From: Planctomycetaceae bacterium
GTDB lineage: Bacteria; Planctomycetota; Planctomycetia; Planctomycetales; Planctomycetaceae
Length of the DNA stretch: 64,000 bases
Direction: 5' to 3'
Assembly: GCA_021732845.1 (NCBI GenBank)
Contig: JAKFUF010000035.1
Span: forward strand, 1 to 64,000
This document shows, piece by piece, positions 44,838 through 54,860 of this stretch. A program made the position numbers and the translations under genes. The notes below the pieces were generated by a model that saw only the letters and a list, made by a program, of their open reading frames with translations, had not been told where the DNA came from and made no database searches. Each line of letters begins with the position of its first letter. Within the stretch, counting starts at the first letter, position 1.

Positions 44838-47800
44838 TCATTCAGTGCCTGGATTCGGCGGGTTGTCGAGATGCTGGATTCCGTGCCCCGTTGCCGCGGG
44901 CGCGCCAATTTGGGCGAAAGGCAGATGCTCGCGCCAGCCACGGTACCAGTCGATCGATGTTGCCGCCTGTGGCAGTTCATTCACACTGGGAACATGGGGG
45001 ACAAACTGATCGTCCTGATACACGAGGATCTCCGCCGAATTGGGATCAAGCAGCGCCAGTTGGACCCAGCCATTCTGGATGATCCGCCGGACGACTTCGA
45101 TCCGGCCCATGATCTTCCGTATTTTCTCCGGGGTCGATTCGAGAATGAACAACAGCCGCATTGGCTCGTGAATCTCGACACCCTGCCAGGGCAGGCCGGG
45201 CCGCAGGTCGCTGGCAGCGCCGTCCATCACGCCCAGCAGCGAGGCGACGTTATGCGGCAGCTTTGTTCCGCAGGCCCATCCAGGAGGGTCGACGTACGAG
45301 AAGTAGTACATCAGGTTGATCCCCTGGCAGACGGGAACCACGGGGGTCAGAATGCGGCCGAGAATCGTGCCCTGCTCGTCATCCTGAGCGGGGTCGTACG
45401 AGTGCATGAACGACCTCCGGTCCAGGTAGAGTTCGCGGTTTCGCGACCGCCGGCCGACAAAGCACAGGGCATTGGTGGCATTCCCGAATTCGGGCCGGGT
45501 TTGCGCCAGATCTTCCGCGCGGCCCTCCACATGCCGCAGCGCGCCGCCCAGCGAAATGTCCAGGGGGGCGGAGAAGAACCGGCGACAGCGCTCGTGGGCG
45601 TTCCGTTCACAGGCGAGTTCCAGCGTGTCACGGGCCGACTGAAAGTCCACCTTGTGCGACAGCGGCAGCAGGTCGAGGTCGAAAAATGAGACAGAGTCCT
45701 CCGCCGTGTTGTGCAGCCCGCCTAGAAATACCGTTTCCCTGGGAATGGGCAGCCCGCGGGTTTCCAGAATTGTCCGGATCCGCGAATCGTTCAGCATCGT
45801 CGCCAGGGCGCGGGCGTTGGGTGAACCGGCACTACCGGAGCAGGCCCCGCAGTCATAAGCCGCTTTGTGGGGGTTGTTGACGCAGAACGAGCCGTGCCCA
45901 AAGAAGATCACCAGCCGGGCAAAATTCGAGGTCAGGCCGATGTCCCGCAACATCTTCTCGCCCATGTTCGCCATCTCGTCGACCGAGAAACCGATCTGGT
46001 CACCCGCCGAGCCCGGTGTCGGCGTGCTGCGTTCCAGCCGCAACCGGGTGACGCGCGGGGCTTCGACAAACCGGTTGGCACTGCGGCGGATGCGGGACGT
46101 GAGGCGCGGAAACAAGACCCGTGCCACAAGTGGCACGGAGGCCAGCACGCCGAACGCGGCGGTCAACAGGGCGCCGCCAGCCATTCCGCGGCTGGACATG
46201 TGGACCCGGTGCGTGGCGGCCCCCAGGGTTTGGCGGACTCTCGCCCGCCGGCGGTTGTCCTCTTCGAGCGACAGCACCACTTCTTCCACCACCCAGTGTT
46301 TCGGCATCACGACCACCGGGCAGAGCGTGGAGTAGTGTGCGTCCGCCACCCCCTTGTAGTACATCGCCACCCCAAAGAAGCCGGGGGCGGCGAACGTCTC
46401 GGCATCGGGGGCGATCTCTTCCAGATGCCGCCGGAACGATTCTTCGCGGGCGTCAATGCAGTACACCGACTGAAACCGGGGGTTTGGCACGCGCTGGTGG
46501 CTGCGGCGGGCATGAATCGCAAAGGCATCCAGCGCCTGCACGCGGAAGTGGCGTTCGAAGGCATGATGCAGGCACCGCCGCCGTTCAATGGCGTTGAACC
46601 CCTCCACCTCGCTGATCAGTTGGTTCCACTCTTCCCGCGTCAGTGGATACAGCGCCGCGGGGCTCCATCCCAGCACCTGGGCAATCTGGAAAATCAGGAA
46701 CGCCCGCTGGTCGAGATCGGGCGGCTTCGCCCGGTCGATGTGGGCCCGCGCGGCATTTCTCAGCCCGCCCAGCGGTCCATGGTAGTCGAGGCTGATGCCT
46801 GCCACGTAGCCTAGGGCGATCCGTTCCAGCACCAGCCGGATGGCCAGAAATTCAGTGACCGTGCCCGGGGGGGCAGGGAGAGCCACACGATCGCAGCGGA
46901 CATCCATCTGCCACAGCAGCCCGGCCCATCCGCGCAGCGCCAGCAGGGAGGTCGTCAAGAACTCATCGACTTCGGACTCGGCCACCCCCAGCAACTGCAG
47001 CGATTCGGCGATCGACTCGAGCGGTGTCATGCGGGCGTCTTCGATCCGCGCCAGTTCCTTTGCCAAGCCGTGCATCCAAAACTGCGGCGGACCTCCAGTC
47101 TGGCGGTACAGTCCGCAGAAGGCCCTAAAAAAACCTTCCTGCCGCCGCGGGAGCTGCCATCCGGCAAACCCCTGATCGCAATAGGCCGCACAAAATCGAA
47201 TCAGCACCTCATGAACGAGCGTGTCGCTGTCGACAGAGGTCGCCTCCAGCAGCAGCGTGCGATGCCGCACGGCGGGAGCCGCGCCCCGCGGCGCGAAATT
47301 CAAGGAGAGATGTGAGACCCCACGGTTGGCCACGCGCCACAGCGCCTGCAGCGTGAAGGCCTCCCAGGTCTTGGCGTTCCACCGCTCGATCGAATCCTCG
47401 CCGTAATGCCGGATCAAATCCGACAGCAAATGCGGTCCGTCGTCAGCCGGGGCGATGTCGCCCATGTCGACGACGCTCGATTCTCCGTCAAATTCGGGAA
47501 CGGCTTCCTTGAAGTTCACCTTGGCGCAGATTTCACGCAGGTCGCGCATCACCCAGTGTTTGGTTTCGCCGATCAGTCGCTCGCGGAGCAGTCTGGACAC
47601 TTCCGGCCGAATGCGGGTCAGCGCGTCGGTCTCCGCCACGAACCAACGCAGTTCTTCCGTGGGACCAATCCGCAGCGGATGCTCCAGCATGGCCAGGCGC
47701 AGATCGCGCACGGTCCCGCGCGGACCGATCGGCACATCGCGCCGGTCACCCAGGTCATGATCCAGCACCGCGGCCAGATCTTCCATGCGTATCCGACCGG

Positions 47801-48038
47801 TCGCCAGTTTCTCCCGGTACCTGTCTTCGGGCAGATACGGGTGGCAGCCAAACAGCCGACCGCCCTTTTGAACTCCCTCATCGAAGGGGAGATCTTCCAG
47901 TGCCTCCAGCGGGTTCAGGAACACAAACGCCGAAATCGGTCCCTGCGAAGGCAGGAGCTTGCTGGCCCGTTCGATCAGTTCCTTCAATTCCAACAGCCGC
48001 GGTTCATCGCCCCCGGCATCCGTTTCTTTCGCTGGCAT
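44838..48038 (-). CDS. dabA: DabA-like inorganic-carbon transporter subunit (DUF2309)
   Basis: 1066 aa from ATG 48038; the frame is open to 48233, but the DUF2309 domain begins just after 48038. DabA is a beta-carbonic-anhydrase-like protein that works with DabB to hydrate CO2 vectorially. The zinc and catalytic residues are all visible: YCIDARE (C527, D529), FFGHGSFC (H715) and DCGACSG (C730). The H-to-C spacing of 15 equals that of H524/C539 in the characterised Halothiobacillus protein. Only one amphipathic membrane segment is visible (GGALLTAAFGVLASVPLVARV). Two NuoL/M-type genes follow across a non-coding repeat element. No carbon-fixation genes are in the window. Confidence 0.87.
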   Translation of the reverse strand: MPAKETDAGGDEPRLLELKELIERASKLLPSQGPISAFVFLNPLEALEDLPFDEGVQKGGRLFGCHPYLPEDRYREKLATGRIRMEDLAAVLDHDLGDRRDVPIGPRGTVRDLRLAMLEHPLRIGPTEELRWFVAETDALTRIRPEVSRLLRERLIGETKHWVMRDLREICAKVNFKEAVPEFDGESSVVDMGDIAPADDGPHLLSDLIRHYGEDSIERWNAKTWEAFTLQALWRVANRGVSHLSLNFAPRGAAPAVRHRTLLLEATSVDSDTLVHEVLIRFCAAYCDQGFAGWQLPRRQEGFFRAFCGLYRQTGGPPQFWMHGLAKELARIEDARMTPLESIAESLQLLGVAESEVDEFLTTSLLALRGWAGLLWQMDVRCDRVALPAPPGTVTEFLAIRLVLERIALGYVAGISLDYHGPLGGLRNAARAHIDRAKPPDLDQRAFLIFQIAQVLGWSPAALYPLTREEWNQLISEVEGFNAIERRRCLHHAFERHFRVQALDAFAIHARRSHQRVPNPRFQSVYCIDAREESFRRHLEEIAPDAETFAAPGFFGVAMYYKGVADAHYSTLCPVVVMPKHWVVEEVVLSLEEDNRRRARVRQTLGAATHRVHMSSRGMAGGALLTAAFGVLASVPLVARVLFPRLTSRIRRSANRFVEAPRVTRLRLERSTPTPGSAGDQIGFSVDEMANMGEKMLRDIGLTSNFARLVIFFGHGSFCVNNPHKAAYDCGACSGSAGSPNARALATMLNDSRIRTILETRGLPIPRETVFLGGLHNTAEDSVSFFDLDLLPLSHKVDFQSARDTLELACERNAHERCRRFFSAPLDISLGGALRHVEGRAEDLAQTRPEFGNATNALCFVGRRSRNRELYLDRRSFMHSYDPAQDDEQGTILGRILTPVVPVCQGINLMYYFSYVDPPGWACGTKLPHNVASLLGVMDGAASDLRPGLPWQGVEIHEPMRLLFILESTPEKIRKIMGRIEVVRRIIQNGWVQLALLDPNSAEILVYQDDQFVPHVPSVNELPQAATSIDWYRGWREHLPFAQIGAPAATGHGIQHLDNPPNPGTE

Positions 48039-48511
48039 TGTCTGCCCAGCACTGTTGACGACCGGCACGCGGGCAGTTCCAGAGGGTGGATGTCCGATGA
48101 CGCTGGGCAAGTTGAGTTCTGGCACGATGTGAGTTACCAGAGTTCCAAGGGAGCTGGGGATACTCCCGGATGCGGGCGGGACATGCAGGATTAAAGCACA
48201 AATCTTCCGGGAGACGCAGGCTGATCCGTCCAAACCCGTGCATTCCCATGTATGGTTCTACGGGAGTGGAGGCAATTGGCCAACGCTGCAAAGATTACAA
48301 GCTGTTTATCTTCGTGCGATTTAGAAGATGGTGAGGATGAAAACGAAAATCCGCAAGTTCTGATTTTGCAAAATCGAATTCGGCGTCCACAAACTCTTGT
48401 TTCAACTACAGACGGCTGCCGGATTCGGCATCTTGGCGTCCTTTGAATTGGCTGTCTGCGGCGGTATCCTGAAAATTCTGTGTGTCAAATTTTCCCGCGA
48501 GGACAGTGACG
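48039..48511. other. Divergent intergenic region with palindromic operator-like site
   Basis: 473 nt between dabA (leftwards) and the STAND gene (rightwards). It is more AT-rich than its surroundings and holds no convincing gene. A perfect 14-bp palindrome lies at 48362-48375 and CGAATTCG directly next to it. Confidence 0.4.
48362..48375. promoter_or_regulatory. Perfect 14-bp palindrome upstream of the STAND gene
   Basis: GATTTTGCAAAATC is self-complementary over all 14 bases. It lies 137 nt before the STAND start, and overlaps CGAATTCG (48375-48382). Such a site is typical of a dimeric repressor operator; no regulator gene is adjacent, so its binder is unknown. Confidence 0.4.
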
Positions 48512-50959
48512 ATGGACAACAGAGAATCCGAGGTTCGGGTCTTCATCTCCAGTCCCGGTGATGTCGCGAGCGAAAGAGAAAAGGCAACGCAGGTTTTGCA
48601 ACGGCTTGAACGGCTGTTTCCCGGAGTGACGCTCATTCCAGTCCTTTGGGAGGACTTGGTTTTGCCAGTCACATCGTCTTTTCAAGAAGCCATCGATGTG
48701 GTGCTGCTCAAGCAACCGATTGACATTGCAGTGTTCATTGTTTGGTCGCGCTTGGGTAGTCCCCTCGGAAAGACCATCCAGAAAGCAGATGGTTCAACCT
48801 ATCGAAGTGGTACGGAGCGAGAATTCGAATTGATGCTCCATGCGTTTGAGGAAAGCCGACGACGAGGAGGTCCGCCGCGACCAGTCATCTTGGCCTATAC
48901 ACGAGACGATGAGAAAGGGTTCAGAAAGCGGCTCGCCGAGAGTCCCAAAGATCAACTCGAAGGGCTACTCGAACAGCGGAACCTGGCTGAATCGTTCATC
49001 CGAGAGCAGTTTCAGGACTCAGAAGGACACAATCTGCGGGCAATTCACTGCTATTCCGATTCGGTGAGCTTTGCACAGCGGTTGCACACCCACTTGCGGA
49101 ATGCGCTCGACAGCATTTTGTCCACAGCCACATCGCGCTGGCCCGACAATCCCTACCGCGGTCTTCGGTATTTTGATGTCGACCACGCTCCGATTTTTCA
49201 GGGACGCGACGAAGAGACCCTCGATCTGCTTCAACGCCTTCGCGAGCGTGGTGAGGCCGGTTGTGCCAGCGTCGTCATCGTAGGCGCAAGTGGCTCAGGG
49301 AAGAGTTCGCTGGCCCGCGCGGGAGTTGCAGCAGCGCTGCTTCAACATCCATACGACGAACTTGCTGGCAAGTGGCAAGTCGTGACGCTAATTCCTGGAT
49401 TAATCAATCCCAATGAGAATCTGTGCTTGATGCTTGTCGCAAAGTTGGCGGCGCTCCTTCCCGAATTGAAGGCGGGTCGATTGGAGGAACTGGCAGCAGA
49501 CCTCGCAGAGTCTCCCTCTGTGACTGTTCGCCGTGGAATTATTCCCGTCCTCAACCGAACGCCCGATGGTGAAATACGCCTGTTGATTGTACTCGACCAG
49601 ATGGAAGAACTCTGGACTGACCGCCGCATTGGCGCTGAACAGCGAGAACAGTTCCTTGAAGCCCTTGAAGCATTGGCGCGGTCTGGACGCATCGCGATTG
49701 TATCGACCCTGCGGAGCGACTTCTATCCCGTGGCGCAATTGTCTACGACGTTCCTACGGCTCAAGGAGGGGCGCGGCCACTTTGATCTCCTTGCCCCGGG
49801 TGCAGTGGCGACGCTCCGAGTTATCACGGAACCGGCGCGGCTGGCAGGTCAGAAGTTTGAAACCGACGCACGGACCGGGCGTGCCCTTGACCAAGTCCTG
49901 CTGGAAGAAGCAACCAGATGCGCCGCGCTCCCGTTATTGCAGTTTGTTTTGGAAGGCCTCTATCAGCAACGCGACACGGAGAAGCGAATGCTGACGTTTG
50001 CCGCGTATGATCGGTTGGGAGGTGTGGAAGGGGCCTTGGGGAAAAGGGCGGTCGAGGTGTTTATCCATATCGACTTCGAGGCTCAAGCGAGCCTGCCGCG
50101 AGTGTTGTCGCTCCTGGTGTCGATCGATGTCAATGGCGATCAGGCACCCGTCCGCCGCAGAGCGGCACTGTCAGACTTGAGGGCAACTCCAGGCAGCGCA
50201 ACTTTGACGGATAAGCTCATCGCGGCACGATTCTTGACGACCGATCGCGTTGGAGGAACCGCTGTCGCAAGTTTCGCGCATGAAGCGATTCTGCGGCGGT
50301 GGGATCACGTGGAGCAATGGATTCGTGACAACCGCGACTTGCTCCACCTGCGCGCCCGTGTCGAGCAGAGTCAACGCCGTTGGCAGGATTCCAAACGGGA
50401 TCCCAGCCTCTTGCTGGCGGCAGGTCTCCCTTTGGAAGAGGGCCGCCAGTTAGTGTCCAAGGGTCTGACGCTGCTAGGTGTCGAGACAGTCGAATATATC
50501 CAAGCCTCGGTCGTCAGCTACGAAATGCAGCGTAAGCGTCAGTTTCGTTACCGCATGGGCCTTTCAATGGGTCTTGGCGTGCTGACGATTGCCGCGGTCG
50601 TTGGGCTCGCCATTGGGGGGACTTTTTGGGCACAGAACGATAAGCTAAATGCTGCCTTTACTTCTGAAAGGGACGCCAAAGAGCAAGCAAAAAAACTCCT
50701 CATCCAGTCACAACGCAGCCAGGCACTAGCAATAAAGAATGAGACTTTGGCAAAGGGTCTTCAAAAAGTCGCGGAGTTGAAGCGAATGGATGATGCTCAG
50801 CAGAGAGTCATTGCAGTTATGAAGCAAAAGGAGGCAGAGGTGGCGGCGAATGCAGAGCGGATCGCCACCGCGAGCGAGAAGGAGAGAATTAAGGAGTTAT
50901 CCGAAAAGGTCGAGCAGCTAGAAAAGGTCATAAAACTTACGGCCCCGAAACAGGAGTGA
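48512..50959 (+). CDS. DUF4062-nSTAND1 NTPase with C-terminal TM and coiled coil
   Basis: 815 aa from ATG 48512 (GAGG 9 nt upstream; a GTG at 48482 is less likely). Residues ~7-190 match DUF4062: RVFISSPGDVASERE, then a TIR-like alpha/beta region. The STAND NTPase follows with NPYRGLRYFDVDHAPIFQGR, Walker A GASGSGKSS (~258-266) and Walker B LLIVLDQMEELW (~357-368), then a helical/winged-helix region. A TM helix lies at ~681-706, and the last ~100 residues are a charged coiled coil. The WD40 or other sensor repeats that usually follow nSTAND1 are missing here. Signalling or defence is inferred from the family. Confidence 0.8.
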   Translation: MDNRESEVRVFISSPGDVASEREKATQVLQRLERLFPGVTLIPVLWEDLVLPVTSSFQEAIDVVLLKQPIDIAVFIVWSRLGSPLGKTIQKADGSTYRSGTEREFELMLHAFEESRRRGGPPRPVILAYTRDDEKGFRKRLAESPKDQLEGLLEQRNLAESFIREQFQDSEGHNLRAIHCYSDSVSFAQRLHTHLRNALDSILSTATSRWPDNPYRGLRYFDVDHAPIFQGRDEETLDLLQRLRERGEAGCASVVIVGASGSGKSSLARAGVAAALLQHPYDELAGKWQVVTLIPGLINPNENLCLMLVAKLAALLPELKAGRLEELAADLAESPSVTVRRGIIPVLNRTPDGEIRLLIVLDQMEELWTDRRIGAEQREQFLEALEALARSGRIAIVSTLRSDFYPVAQLSTTFLRLKEGRGHFDLLAPGAVATLRVITEPARLAGQKFETDARTGRALDQVLLEEATRCAALPLLQFVLEGLYQQRDTEKRMLTFAAYDRLGGVEGALGKRAVEVFIHIDFEAQASLPRVLSLLVSIDVNGDQAPVRRRAALSDLRATPGSATLTDKLIAARFLTTDRVGGTAVASFAHEAILRRWDHVEQWIRDNRDLLHLRARVEQSQRRWQDSKRDPSLLLAAGLPLEEGRQLVSKGLTLLGVETVEYIQASVVSYEMQRKRQFRYRMGLSMGLGVLTIAAVVGLAIGGTFWAQNDKLNAAFTSERDAKEQAKKLLIQSQRSQALAIKNETLAKGLQKVAELKRMDDAQQRVIAVMKQKEAEVAANAERIATASEKERIKELSEKVEQLEKVIKLTAPKQE

Positions 50960-51488
50960 CACCAAAATGGTGTTGCGCTTTCTGCTGCGCACGCAATCGC
51001 CTGAGCGCTTTTTGGGGACAGGTGAACGCATTTCATCGGATTCATGTCATGCCTCGTCGATGAGTTTTTACATTGATTGGCAGTTTCTCAGCACGAGTTC
51101 GCAAAGCATCTGTAAGGTCACTTTGAGCAAATGACTTAGCTAAGGGAGCTACAAATACCAGGCAATCCTGGATTCCTCAGATACAATTTCGGTCCAATTT
51201 TAGGACCGTGCGGTTCAGCTATGATGACGCGTTCATCATTCGTTCGGCATGATGCAATGTCGGGGCCGTGCTAATAAAGGGTTCCAATCCCCGAAATTCT
51301 TGATCGGGAGTTGAGGGCGGTTGCGAAAGATGTCAAAGACGCCAGGTTGGCATTTCCGCGACATCTGAAGGGAGGTTTCTGGCTGGTACTACGCGGCTGG
51401 AGAGAGAATAGTGTTCGGCGAGTCACATCCCAACTCAGGGATGTCGGGAAGTAACGGGCTAATGCTTTCTCAGTGAGCGAGTGCGTCG
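50960..51488. other. Intergenic region with several small hairpins
   Basis: 529 nt without a convincing gene. Inverted repeats: ACACCA-aaa-TGGTGT (50959-50973, overlapping the STAND stop), CGGTCC/GGACCG (51190-51208) and ATGATGA-cgcgt-TCATCAT (51221-51239). A T-run at 51011-51015 lies after a weak GC stem and may end STAND transcription. The kinase promoter must lie here. Confidence 0.4.
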
Positions 51489-54400
51489 ATGGCTTCACCG
51501 CTGCAGAATTTTGTATTGGACCTGACATTCATCGGCTTGATTACTCCTGAAGAACTCAAACAGTTCCTCGGCGCGGCCTCCGAAGGTCGATCGCTCCAGG
51601 ATGCCGAGGCGCTGGCACAGTCCCTGATCCGCCAAAACCGACTGACAAAGTTCCAGGCCGAGGCGCTGATCAAGGGCCGTCCGGGGGACCTGCTCATCGA
51701 GAATTACCTTGTCTTGGAGCGGCTCGGCTCGGGTGGAATGGGCACTGTCTACAAGGCCGAACACCGCCGGCTCAAGCGCATCGTGGCGCTGAAGGTTTTG
51801 GACCGCTCGGCATTGCTGACACCACGTGATGTGCAGCGGTTTCATCGCGAGGTGGAGGCCGTGGCCAAGCTTTCGCACCCCAACATTGTTGCCGCGCTGG
51901 ACGCCGGGGAAGAGTCCGGAACGCATTTCCTGGTGATGGAATATGTGAAAGGACTGGACCTGTCGCAGACCGTGAAGGCGGAAGGTCCACTGGCACTCTC
52001 GCGGGCTCTGAACTACATCGTGCAGGCGGCCCAAGGTCTCGAGGCGGCACATTCCAGCGGAATCATCCATCGCGACATCAAGCCCGCGAACCTGCTGCTC
52101 GATGAAGCGGGTACGGTCAAACTGCTGGATTTGGGATTGGCCCGCTTTGAGGGAGGGCGGGACGACCCAGATGGGGACGCGAACACAGGGTTGACGCAGA
52201 CCGGCATGATCATGGGGACCGCCGACTACATGTCGCCGGAGCAGGCGCTCGACACCCACGGTGCCGACCTGCGGGCCGACATCTACAGTCTGGGCTGCAC
52301 GCTGCATTTTCTGCTGCTGGGCCGGGTCGTGTATGGCGGCAACACCGTCATGAAAAAGATCTTCGCGCACCGCGAGCAGCCAATCCCGTCGCTGCGCGCC
52401 GTGCGGCCAGACCTGCCGGCGGCACTCGACGCCGTTTTCGAAAAAATGGTGGCCAAAACGCCCGAAGCCCGCCACCAGTCGATGGCGGAAGTCATCCGCG
52501 CTTTGGAGTCCATCCAGCGGCAACTGCCGGCCTCGGCCGGGAAGTCGCCTAGCCTGACCGCCGGCGACGCTCCCGACGATGACATGGTCAGCATCAATCT
52601 GACTCCGATTGACACCGTCAACGTTCAGGACGAGCCACGCTCCTCGACGATCACGACCGCGTCGCAGATCCTCGCGCGTGGTCGGAAGCAGAAGACATCG
52701 GTGCTGCCATTGGTCATTGGCGGCGTGGCGCTGGGGCTGATCGCGGGTGGCATCATTCTCTCCCTGAGCGGCGGCAAGCCCAAAAAGGGAGGCGAAACGT
52801 TGGCCGCGGGTTTGCCCGCCTCCACCAAAACTGGAAGTCCGAAGGCGAAGAGCCCCAAGTCTGGCACGGCCAAAGTTGCCCTCGCCAAACTGCCCCCGTT
52901 GGAATGGGGAGAACCCGCCTCCGTTTTACCGGGGCTCGCGCTGGATCCGCCAGTCCTTCCTGGTTTGGGACGCTGGCAGGTGGTGACCTTGGTACCGAAA
53001 GCCACGACCCACCCGGTCGACTGGTCGCCCGACGGAAAACGCATTGTCGTTGGCGGAGAGGACGGACAGTTGCGGATCTATCGGGTCGAGGACTGGCGGC
53101 TCCTCTCGGTCATGCCCAGCAAGCCGCAGCGCCTGCATTCTGTCACCTGGAACCCTGATGGCTCACGCATTGCCACGGTTGGGGACCAGGGGATTGTCCA
53201 GTTGTGGCACGGGGATGGCACGCCCGGGCCAGTCCTGGCGGGCCTTCACTACCACACCGGCCTGCAGTGGAGCCCCAACGGAGAGTGGCTGGCACTGCAC
53301 ACCGACAACGAGTTGGGCCTGTGGACTGCCAACGGAAAGCGGATGAAGGGATTCCCCGCGGAGAGTGGAGAGGCCCATGATTTGGCCTGGAGCCCGGACG
53401 GAACGCAGTTGGTGTCCACCCGAGGCCGCCGACTCCAAATTTACAACCTCGACGGGTCGGCGGCCAAAAATCCCATTCATTTTGTCCATCCCATGGACCT
53501 GCAATGGGTGGCGTGGGGGGCGCGGGGACAGATCGCCGCGCTGGATTTCCAGGGGCAGGCCTATGTTCATCCGGTCCATCGCGCTGACCCTGTGACGGTG
53601 AACATCGGCTCCATGGGACTCGATTTCAGCCCGGATGGAACGCAACTCGCCCTCGGCACTCAAGGCAGCGTGGAAGTCTATACCGCAGACGGCAAGCCGA
53701 CGGAGGCACGGCACTACAGCGGGCAGGCGCGGGGCGTGGCTTGGAGCAACGACGGAAAGCGGATCGCCTGGGCCGGCATATCACTCGGCGTCTGGGAGCC
53801 ATGGGGAGCGGTCAGCCAGTTGCCGAGCGGCTTCAGCACCAACCGCTTCGATCTCCAGCCTGAAGGCCAGACCGTCACCATCCACCCCTCAAGCGGGCTC
53901 CGCTGGTGGTCATCCACGGGTGCCGTCAAACGCTTCGAAGCTCTTCCTGAAGGCCTCAACTACGTGAAGTGGAGTCCTGACGGAAAGGCATTGGGAGTTG
54001 GTTTTTTCGGTGACCTGGCGCTCTCGGTGAACGGCGGCCCCCTGCATGCCCAAATTCGCCAGCTAAACGTGGAGGGAATGTGCTGGAGCCCCGACGGGAA
54101 ACAAATCGCCGTTCCCTTCGAGCGGGGTGCGAAGATTCTGGATCTGCAGGGGAATGTCCTCCACCAATTGACGGGACATGCCGAGTATGTCCAGATGTTG
54201 GATTGGAGCCGGTCCGGACAGTTGGCGACGACGGACTTCCACGATGTTCGGCTGTGGAACATCGACGGCACCGCCGGCCCCATCGTCGACTTTGCTGATC
54301 CGCTCCCTGCGGATGACAGAAATCGTCGCCTCAACTGCCTGAAATGGAGCCCGGATGGCGAAACGTTGGCTCTCGGCCTGTGCGTTGGCGAGAATCTTCG

Positions 54401-54839
54401 ATTGTTCGACACCTTGGGCAAACAGATCGCCAGTTTTCCGGAACCAACCTGGCCAAACCTGCTCGCCTGGAGCCCCGATGGGAAGCAGATTGCGATTGCC
54501 AGCGACGGGATCCGGATGTGGAGTTCCGACGGGACCGCCGGAAAGTTCCTTCCCGGGTCGACTTGGATCGCCCGTGGCTTGGGCTGGTCGCTCGACAACC
54601 GTATCGTCGCCCTCGACGGCGACGGTTTGCTGCGTAGCTGGGATGGCACCTCGCACCAACTCCAGTGGGTCGCCGTCGCGGTGCCCAGCGGCGGCACCAC
54701 AACGATCGATCCGTTGGGAAACGTCACGGATTCCACCCGCGAGCCCGTCAACCAGGTGTTGTCTTACCTGGTCGAGCGCGAACACGGACGGTTGGAGGCC
54801 TTGACCCCGGAAGAGTTCCAAAAACTCAGGCAGCGCTGA
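51489..54839 (+). CDS. Membrane Ser/Thr kinase fused to a WD40-type beta-propeller
   Basis: 1116 aa. Residues 1-~65 form a small helical N-terminal region. A complete PknB-type kinase follows: G-loop LGSGGMGTVYKA (~80), K102 (VALKVLD), HRD at 194-196 (HRDIKPANLLLD) and a DLG in place of DFG (214-216), then MSPEQALD. A Ser/Thr/Lys linker and one TM helix at ~404-428 lead to the extracytoplasmic part (~500-1080), which has at least 12 repeats of the type W-SPDG-(K/T)-x-hydrophobic, so one large or two stacked propellers. The kinase faces the cytoplasm and the propeller faces outside. It follows the STAND gene by 529 nt on the same strand; whether they act together is inference. Confidence 0.9.
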   Translation: MASPLQNFVLDLTFIGLITPEELKQFLGAASEGRSLQDAEALAQSLIRQNRLTKFQAEALIKGRPGDLLIENYLVLERLGSGGMGTVYKAEHRRLKRIVALKVLDRSALLTPRDVQRFHREVEAVAKLSHPNIVAALDAGEESGTHFLVMEYVKGLDLSQTVKAEGPLALSRALNYIVQAAQGLEAAHSSGIIHRDIKPANLLLDEAGTVKLLDLGLARFEGGRDDPDGDANTGLTQTGMIMGTADYMSPEQALDTHGADLRADIYSLGCTLHFLLLGRVVYGGNTVMKKIFAHREQPIPSLRAVRPDLPAALDAVFEKMVAKTPEARHQSMAEVIRALESIQRQLPASAGKSPSLTAGDAPDDDMVSINLTPIDTVNVQDEPRSSTITTASQILARGRKQKTSVLPLVIGGVALGLIAGGIILSLSGGKPKKGGETLAAGLPASTKTGSPKAKSPKSGTAKVALAKLPPLEWGEPASVLPGLALDPPVLPGLGRWQVVTLVPKATTHPVDWSPDGKRIVVGGEDGQLRIYRVEDWRLLSVMPSKPQRLHSVTWNPDGSRIATVGDQGIVQLWHGDGTPGPVLAGLHYHTGLQWSPNGEWLALHTDNELGLWTANGKRMKGFPAESGEAHDLAWSPDGTQLVSTRGRRLQIYNLDGSAAKNPIHFVHPMDLQWVAWGARGQIAALDFQGQAYVHPVHRADPVTVNIGSMGLDFSPDGTQLALGTQGSVEVYTADGKPTEARHYSGQARGVAWSNDGKRIAWAGISLGVWEPWGAVSQLPSGFSTNRFDLQPEGQTVTIHPSSGLRWWSSTGAVKRFEALPEGLNYVKWSPDGKALGVGFFGDLALSVNGGPLHAQIRQLNVEGMCWSPDGKQIAVPFERGAKILDLQGNVLHQLTGHAEYVQMLDWSRSGQLATTDFHDVRLWNIDGTAGPIVDFADPLPADDRNRRLNCLKWSPDGETLALGLCVGENLRLFDTLGKQIASFPEPTWPNLLAWSPDGKQIAIASDGIRMWSSDGTAGKFLPGSTWIARGLGWSLDNRIVALDGDGLLRSWDGTSHQLQWVAVAVPSGGTTTIDPLGNVTDSTREPVNQVLSYLVEREHGRLEALTPEEFQKLRQR

Positions 54840-54860
54840 GCCCAATGACCCAGGCCGTCC

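Noticed and set aside
44594-44980. 128-codon minus-strand frame next to dabA
   Set aside because: It overlaps the repeat element and the end of dabA, has no domain, and its codon use does not resemble coding sequence.
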